Positions 1 to 9,327 of a DNA stretch of 64,000 bases are shown here, one piece after another. The notes under the pieces were generated by a model, which had not been told where the DNA came from, searched no databases, and worked only from the letters and a program-made list of their open reading frames with translations. Numbering within the stretch: position 1 is the first letter of the stretch; the number at the start of each line of letters is the position of its first letter. Origin of the DNA: Treponema medium (GTDB taxonomy: Bacteria > Spirochaetota > Spirochaetia > Treponematales > Treponemataceae); assembly GCF_017161265.1 (NCBI RefSeq), contig NZ_CP031393.1, positions 1,860,001 to 1,924,000 of the forward strand, in the 5' to 3' direction. The translations under genes were made by a program, and so were the position numbers.

Positions 1-30
1 TCGTGCCAGTTGAGCATAAACTTTCCAGCG

Positions 31-427
31 CTTTTGAAAATAGCCTGTCCAGAAGTGTACATCCGTGTACACTTCTGGACGCGAGTTTTTGCGGAGCAAA
101 AACGTCGCCGTTGGATGAAACCACGGACCTCCCTGTCCGTTCTGAAACTACAAGGCGCGAGCACAAATTAACCGCAGGCACGGTACAAAATGTACATCCG
201 TGTACATTTTGTACCTACGTGTTTGCAGAGCAAACACGCTACTGCATGGAAGCACCGTCATCCGTGGCGGTTCTGCTACGTTGAGCATTTATTGCAGAAG
301 CGGCATGGATGCCGCTGGTTATATCAGAAGCGATGTTTCGACAACGTCGAAACTCGCAGCCAAAAGTGTACAAGGATGTACACTTTTGGCAAGGCAACGT
401 AGTAGATGTGCCGTATATTTGCAAAAG
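31..427. repeat. MITE-like hairpin element, copy A
   Basis: Non-coding block upstream of metG. It begins with CTTTTGAAAATA and ends with the imperfect inverse TATTTGCAAAAG, so it has short terminal inverted repeats. Inside lie perfect hairpins: 47-80 (15-bp stem, loop TCCG), 182-215 (15-bp stem of different sequence, loop TCCG), 360-389 (13-bp stem, loop AGGA) and 123-140, plus hairpins of the form GCGA-GTTT...AAAC-TCGC at 81-108 and about 331-357. The first 125 bp and last 100 bp are nearly identical to copy D at 55078-55383, while the middle differs. Short reading frames across it have no ribosome binding sites and follow the palindromes, so I treat them as chance. Confidence 0.8.
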
Positions 428-465
428 ATTGACTGATTTTACTCCAGATACTATAATACCCCGAT

Positions 466-2883
466 ATGAAACGTAAATTGATAACTTCAGCTCTTCCTTA
501 TGTGAATAATATCCCGCACCTTGGGAATTTAATCCAAGTCTTGTCCGCCGATGTCTTTGCACGTTTTTGCAGGCTCCGCGGATATACGAGTTTATATGTA
601 TGCGGTACCGACGAATACGGTACGGCAACTGAAACAAAAGCCCTCGAAGAAGGGAAAACGCCGCGCGAATTGTGCGACTACTACCATGCGATCCACCGCG
701 ATATTTATCATTGGTTCAATATTGCGTTTGACTACTTCGGGCGCACCTCCACACCTCAGCAAACGGAGATTGTACAGGGGATTTTTAAAGATATTGAAAA
801 AAACGGCTTTATAAAAGAACATTCGATGGAACAGCTCCATTGTGCACACTGTAACCGCTTTTTGGCAGACCGCTATGTACGCGGTACCTGTCCCCACTGC
901 GGGTACGAAGACGCGCGCGGCGATCAGTGCGAAAATTGCGGCAAGCTACTGGAGCCGACCGAGCTGAAAGCTCCCCGTTGTTCAACCTGCGGAGCTGCTC
1001 CGGAGCCGCGCAGCACCAAGCACCTCTACATCGATTTGCCGGGCATCGTGCCGCAGTATGAACCGTGGATGCAGAAAGCGAGCGTAGAAGGTCAGTGGAG
1101 CAACAACGCCGTGCAGATGACCAAAGGCTGGCTGCGCGACGGTTTACAGGAACGCGCCATCACCCGCGACCTTAAATGGGGCATCCCCGTTCCGAAAGCG
1201 GGCTTTGAAGATAAGGTGTTCTATGTCTGGTTCGATGCTCCGATCGGCTATATCTCTATTACAAAATGCTTTACCGATTTAACCGGAGCCGATTGGAAGA
1301 ACTGGTGGCTTGAGCAAAATGATATCGAGCTGTTTCAGTTTATCGGAAAAGACAACATCCCCTTCCATACGGTGATTTTCCCCTGTTCGCTCATCGCATC
1401 GGGGAAGGATTGGGTAAAGCTCCATCATATTTCAAGCAGTGAGTACCTCAATTACGAGTCCGGCAAATTTTCAAAATCGAAAGGAATCGGCGTGTTCGGT
1501 TCCGATGCAAAGGATTCGGGGATTCCGGCGGATATGTGGCGCTTCTATATCTTCTATAACCGCCCCGAAAAGAACGATGCCCTGTTTACATGGAAGGATT
1601 TTCAGGAGCGCGTAAACAGCGAGCTGGTCGGGAACCTGTGTAATCTGATAAACCGGACGCTCACCTTTGTGTCGCGCTATTATGACGGCGTTATCCCGCA
1701 GCGGGATGGGATGGCTTCCGCCCGTGAGGATGTCCGCGCGGTAACGGAAGGCTTGCGCGCTGCAGCAAAGTACAGTATTGAAAAAATCACCGCACTGCTT
1801 GAAGAAGCGGAACTGCGCGATGCCTTCCACGAGCTGTTTACACTTTCCTCCGTTGCCAACAAGGCGTTCCAAGACGGAGAGCCGTGGAAAAACCGCGAGG
1901 CTGATCCCGAAAAAGCGGAGGCGCTTCTCTTTGAACTGTGCTATTTAATCAAGGATTTACTGATATTGATGCACCCGTATATGCCGGAATACGCCGATGC
2001 GGTTGCTTCGTTCTTAGGTATTAAGATATGGTCGGGTAATGTCTTTGACTGGGAACATTCCGTGCAGCCCCGTCCCGAAAATACCCTTGCGTGGGAAAAC
2101 CTCTTGGAGCGGAGCGGTTTGGAGCGGGTACAAAAACCTGCAATCATCTTTAAAACGCTGGAAAACGATGCGATTGCCGCATACCGTGAACGCTATGCAG
2201 GAAGTCAGAAAGAACGTGCCGCGCAAGCCGGAAAACAGGCTGCGGGAAAGCAAGCAGGCGGAGAACAGGGCGGAAAAAAACAGCAGAATGCAGGAGGCAA
2301 AACTACCTCCGGAAATGCCGCTCAAAAATCGCCGGAAAAGCAGAAAGCCAAGCCGGAATGGGCGGATATTCCTCCCGAACAGCTGTTTACCGATTATATT
2401 TCGTTAAAAACCGCGAAAATCATTTCTGTGGAAAAACACCCCGATGCGGATAAGCTCTTTGTGGAAACCATTGACGACGGCTCGGAAGGCGGGCGGGTTA
2501 TCCTGTCCGGCTTAGCGCCGTATTTTGCTCCGGAAGAGTTGGTTGGTGCGGATATTATTCTTGCAGAAAACTTAAAGCCGCGGAAAATGCGCGGTATTGA
2601 ATCGAATGGGATGCTCTTAGCGTCCCATTATACCGATGCGGACGGAACCGAGCGGGTTGAACTGGTCGGTATGTCCGGTGCGGCTGCCGGTACGCCGGTA
2701 ACACTGGAAGGCGCCGAAGCAGCTACGCCGCCGGTACAGAAACCGCAAGCCATCGATGCGGAGCTATTCTTTGCAGTGCCTTTCACGGTAGAAGATTTCC
2801 GCGTATGCGCCGCCGGAAAACAGCTGTTGGTAAACGGCAAACCGCTCGTAATGAAGCATATTAAATCCGGCACGGTACAGTAA
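466..2883 (+). CDS. metG: methionyl-tRNA synthetase
   Basis: Charges tRNA-Met with methionine in the cytoplasm. The 805-residue protein opens with a class I signature (ALPYVNNIPHLGN, HIGH-like) and carries the KMSKS-type loop as FSKSKG near residue 340. Between them is a zinc-knuckle insert with four CxxC pairs (CAHC, CPHC, CENC, CSTC, residues about 126-177). After the anticodon-binding helical domain comes a low-complexity A/G/K/Q-rich linker (about 580-630). A C-terminal OB-fold tRNA-binding domain follows (about 640-755; VEKHPDADKLFVETID and GIESNGMLLAS are typical). A further tail of about 45 residues is poorly conserved. The start ATG follows repeat element A, and a hairpin terminator lies just after the stop. 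Identification is secure. Confidence 0.97.
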   Translation: MKRKLITSALPYVNNIPHLGNLIQVLSADVFARFCRLRGYTSLYVCGTDEYGTATETKALEEGKTPRELCDYYHAIHRDIYHWFNIAFDYFGRTSTPQQTEIVQGIFKDIEKNGFIKEHSMEQLHCAHCNRFLADRYVRGTCPHCGYEDARGDQCENCGKLLEPTELKAPRCSTCGAAPEPRSTKHLYIDLPGIVPQYEPWMQKASVEGQWSNNAVQMTKGWLRDGLQERAITRDLKWGIPVPKAGFEDKVFYVWFDAPIGYISITKCFTDLTGADWKNWWLEQNDIELFQFIGKDNIPFHTVIFPCSLIASGKDWVKLHHISSSEYLNYESGKFSKSKGIGVFGSDAKDSGIPADMWRFYIFYNRPEKNDALFTWKDFQERVNSELVGNLCNLINRTLTFVSRYYDGVIPQRDGMASAREDVRAVTEGLRAAAKYSIEKITALLEEAELRDAFHELFTLSSVANKAFQDGEPWKNREADPEKAEALLFELCYLIKDLLILMHPYMPEYADAVASFLGIKIWSGNVFDWEHSVQPRPENTLAWENLLERSGLERVQKPAIIFKTLENDAIAAYRERYAGSQKERAAQAGKQAAGKQAGGEQGGKKQQNAGGKTTSGNAAQKSPEKQKAKPEWADIPPEQLFTDYISLKTAKIISVEKHPDADKLFVETIDDGSEGGRVILSGLAPYFAPEELVGADIILAENLKPRKMRGIESNGMLLASHYTDADGTERVELVGMSGAAAGTPVTLEGAEAATPPVQKPQAIDAELFFAVPFTVEDFRVCAAGKQLLVNGKPLVMKHIKSGTVQ

Positions 2884-2892
2884 GCGGCACGC

Positions 2893-2928
2893 ATACATCC
2901 GTGAGAATACACGGATGTATATTTTTCA
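2893..2928 (+). terminator. terminator after metG
   Basis: Perfect 11-bp stem ATACATCCGTG/CACGGATGTAT with a 6-nt loop, followed by ATTTTTC. It lies 10 bp past the metG stop and ahead of the next gene's ribosome binding site. Confidence 0.75.
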
Positions 2929-2955
2929 ATAACAGTAATTGATAATGAGGAAGCT

Positions 2956-3864
2956 ATGAAAAGAAACATTGTATCGATTATTATGACTCTTGTCGTTTTA
3001 GCAGTAGGTACTTCCGCTGTTTATGCAGAAAATGCCGGAACATTAAAAAAGCTTCTTATGAGCTTGCCTGATAAGGCTTTTCCGGATACCTTGAACGAAA
3101 TAAAGAACAGTGACGGTATCGACTCTCTCATTGAAATATGCGATGAAGAAAACCGCTACTTGAGCTTTAAAGCGGTAGGCGATGTCGACTATTGGGAAAT
3201 GTGTTACTGGAATCTGAAAGGCGGCAAGGAAAAACTGATTTTAGTGAATTCTGAATTATTTCCGTCTTTTTATCTTTATACCAACGGTAAGGCTTTAAAA
3301 ACCGAAAAATTCGGTATTCGGGATATATGGAAAAAAATCGGAGGATCTTCTTGGGAGAATTTTGATCAGTATATGCAATTCTTCCCACCGCGCAGCGGAA
3401 CTGCAATTACGGTAATACTCAACAATCAGGATTGTATGATTTTTAAGTGGCAAAATGAAGCATTTGTTTGCCTTACCGATTACCCGAAAAAAAAGAACAA
3501 TCATCAAACTTTGGCACGAAGCTTTGCCGCTGCCTTAAATACCCAAGACACCGACACTTGCCTGCAATATATTCTACCGCAGTATATTTCAGAACAATGT
3601 ATGGATATACTTGAAGGCAGAACAGAGCAGTTTATCTGCGAACTTATCGGCGGTGGAATTGAAGACACAGGCGAGTTCATTACGCCCTCGAGTTTAAAGG
3701 ATATAAAGAAAGCAACATATAAGTATGATCCCGATAACGGTTTTGCGAACCATATCATTTTTATTCAGCTCAAAGACGGACGTTCGTATCACTATTATAT
3801 GAGCTTTGAAAGTGTTGAAGCAGATATGCAGACAATTCCGTATATAACAGGAGCTATGGGGTAA
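2956..3864 (+). CDS. secreted hypothetical protein
   Basis: I do not recognise a family. The 302-residue product starts with a clear signal peptide (MKRNIVSIIMTLVVLAVGTSAVYAEN, cleavage probably after AYA-like VYA), so the mature protein of about 277 residues should be periplasmic or exported. No lipobox, no transmembrane segment after the signal, no repeats. The mature part is rich in aromatic and acidic residues and has a few scattered cysteines. RBS GAGGAAG lies 6-12 bp upstream of the ATG. It stands alone between metG and rpsD, with a terminator before it and about 250 bp of untranslated leader after it. Confidence 0.75.
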   Translation: MKRNIVSIIMTLVVLAVGTSAVYAENAGTLKKLLMSLPDKAFPDTLNEIKNSDGIDSLIEICDEENRYLSFKAVGDVDYWEMCYWNLKGGKEKLILVNSELFPSFYLYTNGKALKTEKFGIRDIWKKIGGSSWENFDQYMQFFPPRSGTAITVILNNQDCMIFKWQNEAFVCLTDYPKKKNNHQTLARSFAAALNTQDTDTCLQYILPQYISEQCMDILEGRTEQFICELIGGGIEDTGEFITPSSLKDIKKATYKYDPDNGFANHIIFIQLKDGRSYHYYMSFESVEADMQTIPYITGAMG

Positions 3865-4042
3865 CAACTCGTCGGGTATTTCTATCCTGAATCTAAGTGG
3901 TTTATAGCTTGACAAAAGCCGGTATTTTGAGATAGGCTATATCATTGTGTTTTGTCGTACGCGGCTTTCATCTTGATGAAGTACGGCAAGCATAATACGG
4001 TAAACACCGATAAAATCAGTGTATTTTTGGGTGTTTGCTATG

Positions 4043-4096
4043 CTCTTTTTTATCGTTCCCTAATAAAAGAGACTACTGTAACACCGCTGCGGTGTT
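4043..4096 (+). promoter_or_regulatory. rpsD leader hairpins
   Basis: The 256-bp gap between the secreted hypothetical gene and rpsD holds two adjacent hairpins just before the gene. The first is 4043-4071 (CTCTTTTTTA against TAATAAAAGAG). The second is 4080-4096 (AACACCGC-T-GCGGTGTT, perfect). The second ends about 25 bp before the rpsD start, with RBS GAGGTG in between. Autoregulatory leader structures are known for S4 in other bacteria; a regulatory role here is inference. Upstream (3865-4040) I see only weak imperfect inverted repeats and a TTGACA at 3909 without a well-spaced -10. Confidence 0.4.
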
Positions 4097-4120
4097 CTTA
4101 TTAGATTTACGAGGTGAAAA

Positions 4121-4735
4121 ATGGCAACAAGACAGCCGAAAGGTAAATTGGTCCGCCGATTCGGATCAAATATTTTTGGAAATCCTAAGTACAGTAAGTT
4201 ATTGGATAGAAAACCAAATGCTCCCGGGAAGGAACGCGGCGCTAAACAACGTGGAAAGATTTCTGTTTACGGTGAACAATTAAAAGAAAAGCAGAAATTC
4301 CGCTTTGCGTATGGAATGTCCGAGCGTCAGTTCAGCAATCTATTCCAAAAAGCATTTAAGATGTCCGGTGTTACCGGCGACAATATGCTCTCATTAATGG
4401 AGCAGCGGTTGGATAATACCATTTATCGAATGGGATTTGCGGTAAGCCGTGCACAGGCACGTCAGATGGTTTCTCATGCTTATTTCTTACTGAATGGTAA
4501 ACCGGCAAATATCCCGTCTATGCGTGTTAAAGTCGGTGATGTTATCACGACAAAAGATAAGAAAGGCTTCCAAAATCTTATCCGGCACAATTTAAGCACT
4601 GTACAGGGGGCAAAAGGCGTTTGGCTTTCCGTTAATGATGAAAATTTATCTGCAACGGTAACGGCGCTTCCCACTCCTGCCGATATTCAACCGGTCGGTA
4701 ATATTCAATACGTCGTTGAATTCTATTCTCGGTAG
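4121..4735 (+). CDS. rpsD: 30S ribosomal protein S4
   Basis: Primary 16S rRNA-binding protein of the small subunit. The 204-residue product has the S4 N-terminal region (short spirochaetal form starting MATRQPKGKLVRRFG) and the S4 RNA-binding domain from about residue 93 (MEQRLDNTIYRMGFAVSRAQARQMVSHAYFLLNG split by the usual helix-turn pattern, with VGDVI after it). Length is normal for the family. The gene is monocistronic: a structured leader precedes it and a strong hairpin terminator follows at 4766. S4 genes in many bacteria sit in the alpha operon with rpsK, rpsM and rpoA; here it stands alone, as I recall for treponemes. Confidence 0.97.
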   Translation: MATRQPKGKLVRRFGSNIFGNPKYSKLLDRKPNAPGKERGAKQRGKISVYGEQLKEKQKFRFAYGMSERQFSNLFQKAFKMSGVTGDNMLSLMEQRLDNTIYRMGFAVSRAQARQMVSHAYFLLNGKPANIPSMRVKVGDVITTKDKKGFQNLIRHNLSTVQGAKGVWLSVNDENLSATVTALPTPADIQPVGNIQYVVEFYSR

Positions 4736-4765
4736 TACATACGAGATCTAAAATTTAACATTGAC

Positions 4766-4815
4766 AAAAGGCTTCCTAATATATGCCGTATGTGCATAAG
4801 CAGGAAGCCTTTTTA
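4766..4815 (+). terminator. terminator after rpsD
   Basis: Stem AAAAGGCTTCCT / AGGAAGCCTTTTT separated by 24 nt, followed by a T-rich tract. A typical rho-independent structure 30 bp past the stop. Confidence 0.8.
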
Positions 4816-4915
4816 TTTATAGGTCGCGCAAATAGTATGTTTCCGCATTTAACAAAAATTGATTTCCGTGGTCAGTGTTCCTACTTGTAAAACCGTTGTA
4901 AAACTCGTATAGTAA

Positions 4916-4946
4916 ACCTGTTCGACAACGATGTTATCGAACAGGT
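4916..4946. other. perfect hairpin upstream of rubredoxin gene
   Basis: Perfect 10-bp inverted repeat ACCTGTTCGA...TCGAACAGGT with an 11-nt loop, 47 bp before the rubredoxin start and with no T-run after it. It could be an operator or leader hairpin. No known regulator motif is recognised. Confidence 0.4.
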
Positions 4947-4992
4947 CTAGTATTGGCCATACTTAAAGCATTATGGAAAAGGGAGTGGGGGT

Positions 4993-5151
4993 ATGGATAA
5001 ATATGTATGCGATTTATGCGGTTATGAGTATGATCCTAATACCGGCGATCCTGAAGGCAACATTAAACCGGGTACTCAATTTGAAGATTTGCCCAATACG
5101 TGGGTATGTCCGCTCTGCGGCGTTTCGAAGGAAGGATTTAAAAAGGTTTAA
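4993..5151 (+). CDS. rubredoxin
   Basis: Small iron-sulfur electron carrier. The 52-residue product has the two CxxCG knuckles that bind one iron ([10 protein letters not shown] at 6-15 and [11 protein letters not shown] at 39-49). It also has the conserved [20 protein letters not shown] core and W37 of classic rubredoxins. Length matches the family (about 52-54). The start ATG at 4993 is preceded by GGGAG at 4981-4985; a longer frame covering the same bases reads out of phase and is not real. In anaerobes and microaerophiles, rubredoxin typically passes electrons to superoxide reductase (neelaredoxin) or rubrerythrin, but neither gene is adjacent here. Confidence 0.95.
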   Translation: MDKYVCDLCGYEYDPNTGDPEGNIKPGTQFEDLPNTWVCPLCGVSKEGFKKV

Positions 5152-5203
5152 GCGAGGAGTGTAAAATCAACAACCCCGACGCAGAGCGTTGCCGAGAAAC
5201 GGC

Positions 5204-5370
5204 AGGTATTAAACCCTCCGCACGAATAAAAGCCGTACAAATAGCATGGCTTTTATTTACTCAAGTTTGCTCAAACGCAAACTTGTATATCATAAGCACG
5301 TTCTCACTTCGTTGCGAACGTGCATAAAAAGTCAATCGAAAGTTGATACTTTCTTCTTGACTTTTTATGG
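5204..5370. repeat. intergenic hairpin cluster
   Basis: Non-coding gap holding four hairpins in a row. (1) AATAAAAGCC/GGCTTTTATT at about 5226-5257, which can serve as the rubredoxin terminator. (2) CAAGTTTG/CAAACTTG near 5264-5286. (3) GCACGTTC/GAACGTGC near 5298-5324. (4) AAAAAGTCAA/TTGACTTTTT near 5327-5367. The GTTTG...CAAAC type recurs in the repeat elements elsewhere in the window. No tRNA or other known RNA seen. Confidence 0.5.
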
Positions 5371-5379
5371 GAGCAGTAT

Positions 5380-5664
5380 ATGACAAAAAATGATTTTATC
5401 AGCACAATCGGATATGACGGTGCCGCTGCGGTAGTCGATAAAGAACGTCGAGCTAAAAACGGCGGTAAGACTTTGTCGGAATTACTTGAGGCAGGCGCTT
5501 TTCGCAGTGCAGCGGCTTTTGCTGTCTATGATGATTCTCAAGAGGAGCTGCAGACTGTTACAGATTATTACAATAAATTAGCCCATTCCGATTATACCGC
5601 AGAAAATATCTTGCGGGTATTCGGTATCACTAAAACCAATAGTAAAAAAATAATTCTTCTATAA
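5380..5664 (+). CDS. small conserved-looking hypothetical protein
   Basis: A 94-residue soluble protein without signal peptide or membrane segment. It is mostly helical in appearance, with an alanine-rich stretch (ELLEAGAFRSAAAFAVYDD) followed by an acidic helix and a basic C-terminus ending KTNSKKIILL. The RBS GGGAG lies 8 bp before ATG 5380, and codon use resembles its neighbours. No domain recognised. It sits between the rubredoxin hairpin cluster and leuS and is probably transcribed on its own. Confidence 0.6.
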   Translation: MTKNDFISTIGYDGAAAVVDKERRAKNGGKTLSELLEAGAFRSAAAFAVYDDSQEELQTVTDYYNKLAHSDYTAENILRVFGITKTNSKKIILL

Positions 5665-5798
5665 ATAAATACTCTTGGGAACCTTAAAAACTTCAGTTTT
5701 TAGAGGTGAGCTTTGCTCACCGGTTTTCCCTTAGATTTAATTTGCGATGTTTTGTTTTGAATGCGCCTCTAAAATGTTTTACACAAAGGAGTTGTATA

Positions 5799-8369
5799 AT
5801 GTCGTATCCTTTTAGCGATATTGAAAAAAAATGGCAAAAATATTGGAAAGATTATAAGACGTTTAAAGTAACCGAGGATGAAAATTATCCGCCGGAAAAA
5901 CGGGCGTATGTATTGGATATGTTTCCGTATCCGTCGGGAGCAGGTTTGCATGTCGGGCACCCGGAAGGATATACGGCAACCGATATTTATTGCCGGTACC
6001 TCCGTATGAACGGATACGCGGTGCTGCACCCGATGGGCTTTGACTCCTTCGGCTTACCGGCAGAAAATTACGCCATTAAGACCGGTACTCACCCGCGTAT
6101 TACGACAAAAGAAAATATCGATACCTTCCGGAGGCAAATACAGGCGTTCGGTTTTTCCTACGACTGGGATCGCGAACTTGCAACTTCTGATGTGGACTAT
6201 TACCGCTGGACACAATGGATATTTTTACAGCTGTATAAAAAAGGTTTGGCCTACGAAACGGAAGCGCCGATTAACTGGTGCCCGAGCTGCTTAACCGGCC
6301 TTGCGAATGAGGAAGTGAAGGAAGGATGCTGCGAACGATGCGGCACACAGGTTGTCCGTAAGAATGTCCGGCAGTGGATGCTCAAGATCACTGCGTATGC
6401 GGAGCGGCTTCTTGAAGACTTGGAAGAACTGGATTGGCCGCAATCCGTTAAGATGATGCAGCGGAATTGGATCGGCAAAAGCACCGGAGCAGAAATAGAC
6501 TTTCACCTTGCCGCTCCGTATGAAAACGAAAAGATTACCGTGTATACTACTCGGCCGGATACTATTTTCGGGGCGACCTACCTCGTGCTTGCTCCGGAAC
6601 ACCCGCTCGTCATGCGTATTGTCAGCGGGGAGGAAAAAGACGCCGTGCAGCAGTATATTGACGAGACGGCAAAGAAAACCGACCTTGAACGGACTGAACT
6701 TGCAAAAAAGAAAACCGGCGTCTTTACCGGCGCATACGCGGTAAACCCGTTGACAAAAGAACCTATTCCGATTTGGATTTCCGATTATATTTTGGTTTCT
6801 TACGGAACCGGCGCCATTATGGCGGTTCCGGCGCATGATGAGCGCGACTGGGAGTTTGCTCAAGTTTTCTCACTGCCGGTTATTCAAACGGTTGCCTCAG
6901 AGGCTGAATGGAAGGAAAAGGGAGCGGCGGGCGATTACCGCGCAGTACCGCAAGCATGTACCGCAGCCGACGGTTATGCGGTAAATTCAGGCGAATTTAC
7001 CGGACTGCCGACACGGGAAGCAATAGAGCGTGTTACCGACTATGCTGCCGCCAACGGCTTTGGAAAAAAGGCCGTTAATTATAAGCTCCGCGACTGGGTA
7101 TTCAGCAGGCAGCGGTACTGGGGAGAGCCTATTCCGTTGGTGCATTGCCCGAAATGCGGCGTCGTTCCGCTGGACGAAAAGGATTTACCGCTCGCCTTGC
7201 CTGAAACGGACAGTTACACCCCTTCCGACACGGGAGAAAGCCCTCTTGCTAAGATACCCGAATGGGTGAATACCGTGTGTCCGCACTGCGGAGCTCCCTC
7301 CCGCCACGAAACAAACACCATGCCTCAATGGGCGGGTTCCTGCTGGTACTATCTCCGCTACCTCGATCCTCATAATGCACACAGTTTTTGCGCCAAGGAA
7401 AAAGAAGCGTATTGGATGCCTGTTAATCTCTACGTCGGCGGCGCGGAACATGCGGTACTCCATCTCCTTTATGCCCGCTTTTGGCACAAGGTACTGTACG
7501 ATTTAGGCGTGGTGCATACCAAGGAACCGTTCATGCGGCTCGTGAATCAGGGGATGATCACTTCCTTTGCCTATCAGCGTTCAAACGGGTCGCTCGTGCC
7601 GGTCGATGAGGTTGTGCAGACCGGCGATGATGCTTTTGAAGAAAAGAGTACCGGCGAAAAGTTGAAGCGGGTTATCGCAAAGATGTCGAAGAGCCTAAAA
7701 AATGTCATCAATCCTGATGAGATGATCGCTCAATACGGCGCCGATTCGTGCCGTATGTATGAGATGTTCATGGGGCCGCTCGATATGTCAAAGCCGTGGA
7801 ACACGCAAGGGTTGATCGGCATTTTCCGCTTCTTGGAGAAAATCTGGGCTATTTCCGAAAAAGAGCTTATTTCCTGCCCGGTAAACGACATGAGTACGCC
7901 GGAACATGCGGAAATTACCAAGCTCCTCAATAAGACCATTAAAAAGATAACCGAAGATACCGCATCGCTCAACTTCAACACGGCAATTAGTCAGATGATG
8001 ATTTTTGTTAATACACTTGGAAAATATCAAACCGTACCCCGCTTTGCATGGGAGGCATTTGTCAAGCTGCTCGCGCCCTACGCACCGCACCTCGCCGAAG
8101 AGCTGTGGGAGAAGTTGGGGCATACGGAAACAATTGCATACACGCAGTGGCCGATGTTTGTCGAAAAGTTTTGCATCGATTCCGAATGTACGATTGTGGT
8201 GCAAATCAACGGAAAGGTACGCGATAAATTTCAAGCTGCCGTCAATTTGCCGAAAGATGAGCTTGAAGCGCTCGCGTTAAAGACGGAAGGAGCCCAGCGC
8301 TTCCTTAGCGATAAACAGCCTAAAAAGGTTATCGTTGTGCCGAATAAGATTGTGAATATCGTTCTTTAA
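5799..8369 (+). CDS. leuS: leucyl-tRNA synthetase
   Basis: Charges tRNA-Leu and edits mischarged products. The 856-residue protein has the HIGH motif as HVGH ([15 protein letters not shown], about residues 45-60) and the CP1 editing domain with the threonine-rich [14 protein letters not shown] region (about 246-260). It also has zinc-type CxxC pairs (CPSC, CERC) and KMSKS as KMSKSLKN (about 627-634). The anticodon-binding domain and a C-terminal domain ([12 protein letters not shown]) follow. Start chosen at ATG 5799 because AAGGAG lies 8 bp upstream; the frame is open 93 bp further up but that stretch has no RBS and runs into a repeat hairpin. The stop lies 2 bp before repeat element B. Confidence 0.97.
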   Translation: MSYPFSDIEKKWQKYWKDYKTFKVTEDENYPPEKRAYVLDMFPYPSGAGLHVGHPEGYTATDIYCRYLRMNGYAVLHPMGFDSFGLPAENYAIKTGTHPRITTKENIDTFRRQIQAFGFSYDWDRELATSDVDYYRWTQWIFLQLYKKGLAYETEAPINWCPSCLTGLANEEVKEGCCERCGTQVVRKNVRQWMLKITAYAERLLEDLEELDWPQSVKMMQRNWIGKSTGAEIDFHLAAPYENEKITVYTTRPDTIFGATYLVLAPEHPLVMRIVSGEEKDAVQQYIDETAKKTDLERTELAKKKTGVFTGAYAVNPLTKEPIPIWISDYILVSYGTGAIMAVPAHDERDWEFAQVFSLPVIQTVASEAEWKEKGAAGDYRAVPQACTAADGYAVNSGEFTGLPTREAIERVTDYAAANGFGKKAVNYKLRDWVFSRQRYWGEPIPLVHCPKCGVVPLDEKDLPLALPETDSYTPSDTGESPLAKIPEWVNTVCPHCGAPSRHETNTMPQWAGSCWYYLRYLDPHNAHSFCAKEKEAYWMPVNLYVGGAEHAVLHLLYARFWHKVLYDLGVVHTKEPFMRLVNQGMITSFAYQRSNGSLVPVDEVVQTGDDAFEEKSTGEKLKRVIAKMSKSLKNVINPDEMIAQYGADSCRMYEMFMGPLDMSKPWNTQGLIGIFRFLEKIWAISEKELISCPVNDMSTPEHAEITKLLNKTIKKITEDTASLNFNTAISQMMIFVNTLGKYQTVPRFAWEAFVKLLAPYAPHLAEELWEKLGHTETIAYTQWPMFVEKFCIDSECTIVVQINGKVRDKFQAAVNLPKDELEALALKTEGAQRFLSDKQPKKVIVVPNKIVNIVL

Positions 8370-8371
8370 TG

Positions 8372-8495
8372 CCTTTTGAAATATACGGTGCATCTACTGC
8401 GTCGCACGGCAAAAAAGTGTCCTCAACGTATCAAAGATACGCCTGCGGTACTTTTTTGCCTAACTCCTTGTATCTGTGCCGTTTATTTCAAAAGG
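8372..8495. repeat. MITE-like hairpin element, short copy B
   Basis: A 124-bp block with perfect 12-bp terminal inverted repeats CCTTTTGAAATA / TATTTCAAAAGG, abutting the leuS stop. Its interior shares the motif ACGTATCAAAGATACG with copy D. It lacks most of the internal hairpins found in copies A, C and D and may be an internally deleted copy. Confidence 0.7.
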
Positions 8496-8690
8496 CTTAC
8501 GGCAAATGATGTTTCAGAACTGCCACGGATAGCAGTGGTTCCACGCAGTAGTAAGTTTTTCGTTAGAAAAACTTATCGTTGGCAAGCGTACACGGATGTA
8601 CACTTGCCAACAGCGACATGGACGTCGGTGGTTTTATACAGTAGCGAGATTTGGGCTATGCACAAATCTCGTCGTTAAAAAGGCTTGCGG
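8496..8690. repeat. hairpin-rich non-coding segment next to element B
   Basis: Continuation of repeat-type DNA after element B. Hairpins: ACTGCCA-CGGA-TAGCAGT near 8519-8536 (one mismatch), AGTTTTTC/GAAAAACT near 8554-8574, GGCAAGCGTACA-CGGA-TGTACACTTGCC at 8581-8608, and GAGATTT/AAATCTC near 8645-8669. These are the same two hairpin classes as in elements A, C and D. No coding evidence. Confidence 0.6.
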
Positions 8691-9242
8691 CAAGCTCTAT
8701 ACCGCATGCTGCTACTGAAAAACCAATTGCGTTGTGCACAAATCAGACAGGTCAATATTACTTATTCAGAACGTTTTCGTTTAAGCATTGCTTTACGAAA
8801 GCGCAACAATTCGGCAGCCTCGAAATGTGAAAATTTCTGTGTTGCCGAATTTATAAGAATGCTTTTTTACGCGGGCATAAAATTATCGCCGTTACCAAAG
8901 AATTTGTTGCAGCAGGAGAAAACAGTTTTTATTCAGAACTATGTCTTGGAACAAAGGCGGGTTCTTAGGGTAGATTTGGGAGAGGAGTTACTTTTAACCC
9001 TAAAGGAAGAAACTTGCGGCAAAACCGCAAGCGGTGTTTCGTTTCTGGTTTTTTTGTTCAAACCGAAAGGAATATACCTTTCACAAAAGAAAAAGAAACG
9101 TCTTAAAAACCGTATTAAGCAATACCGCTACAAGCATGAAAGCGGTGTGTGGACAGAAGAGGAATATGCTTTGCACATTACACCTGTGCTTGCGCACGTT
9201 GCAATCAGCCGCTGTAGGAAGTATTGCAATAGGATTTTGTAA
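8690..9242 (+). pseudogene. remnant of a reverse transcriptase (diversity-generating retroelement type)
   Basis: Only the last 85 or so residues look like protein (from about 8985). The pattern LLLTLKEETCGKTASGVSFL then FKPKGIYLSQKKKKRLKNRI then GVWTEEEYALHITPVLAHV follows the C-terminal thumb region I know from reverse transcriptases of diversity-generating retroelements and related group II-like RTs. That pattern is LKLKP...T..GLPFLG..., LSxKxKKRF, and a GxW(T/S)xxxYxxHxxPLLAFV-like tail. No fingers/palm region and no YxDD catalytic box appear in any frame upstream. The frame has no convincing start, and its first half looks non-coding. I see no template repeat or variable-protein gene nearby. 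It is a decayed 3' fragment. Confidence 0.55.
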
Positions 9243-9327
9243 TTAAAAAACTCAAATTTTCTCAATTTTCTTTAGCCATTTTTGCATCCGTGATGTATAT
9301 AGAGATATATATTCACGGAGGTAGAAG

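Noticed and set aside
3-436. Several overlapping frames of 70-93 residues in both strands before metG
   Set aside because: They lie entirely in repeat element A, follow its palindromes and lack ribosome binding sites.
3909-3942. TTGACA with TATAT 22 bp later as an rpsD promoter
   Set aside because: Spacing is 22 bp, unlike the 17-bp spacing of the six clear promoters in the window.
4973-5164. 63-residue frame over the rubredoxin gene
   Set aside because: Out of phase with the clear CxxCG rubredoxin frame at 4993-5151.
5706-5798. Upstream extension of leuS by 31 codons
   Set aside because: No RBS, leads into a hairpin region, and the ATG at 5799 has AAGGAG and starts the conserved sequence.
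8868-8985. Frame reading KIIAVTKEFVAAGENSFYSELCLGTKAGS
   Set aside because: Short, stops at once, no start or RBS; may be a relic but I cannot match it to a family.
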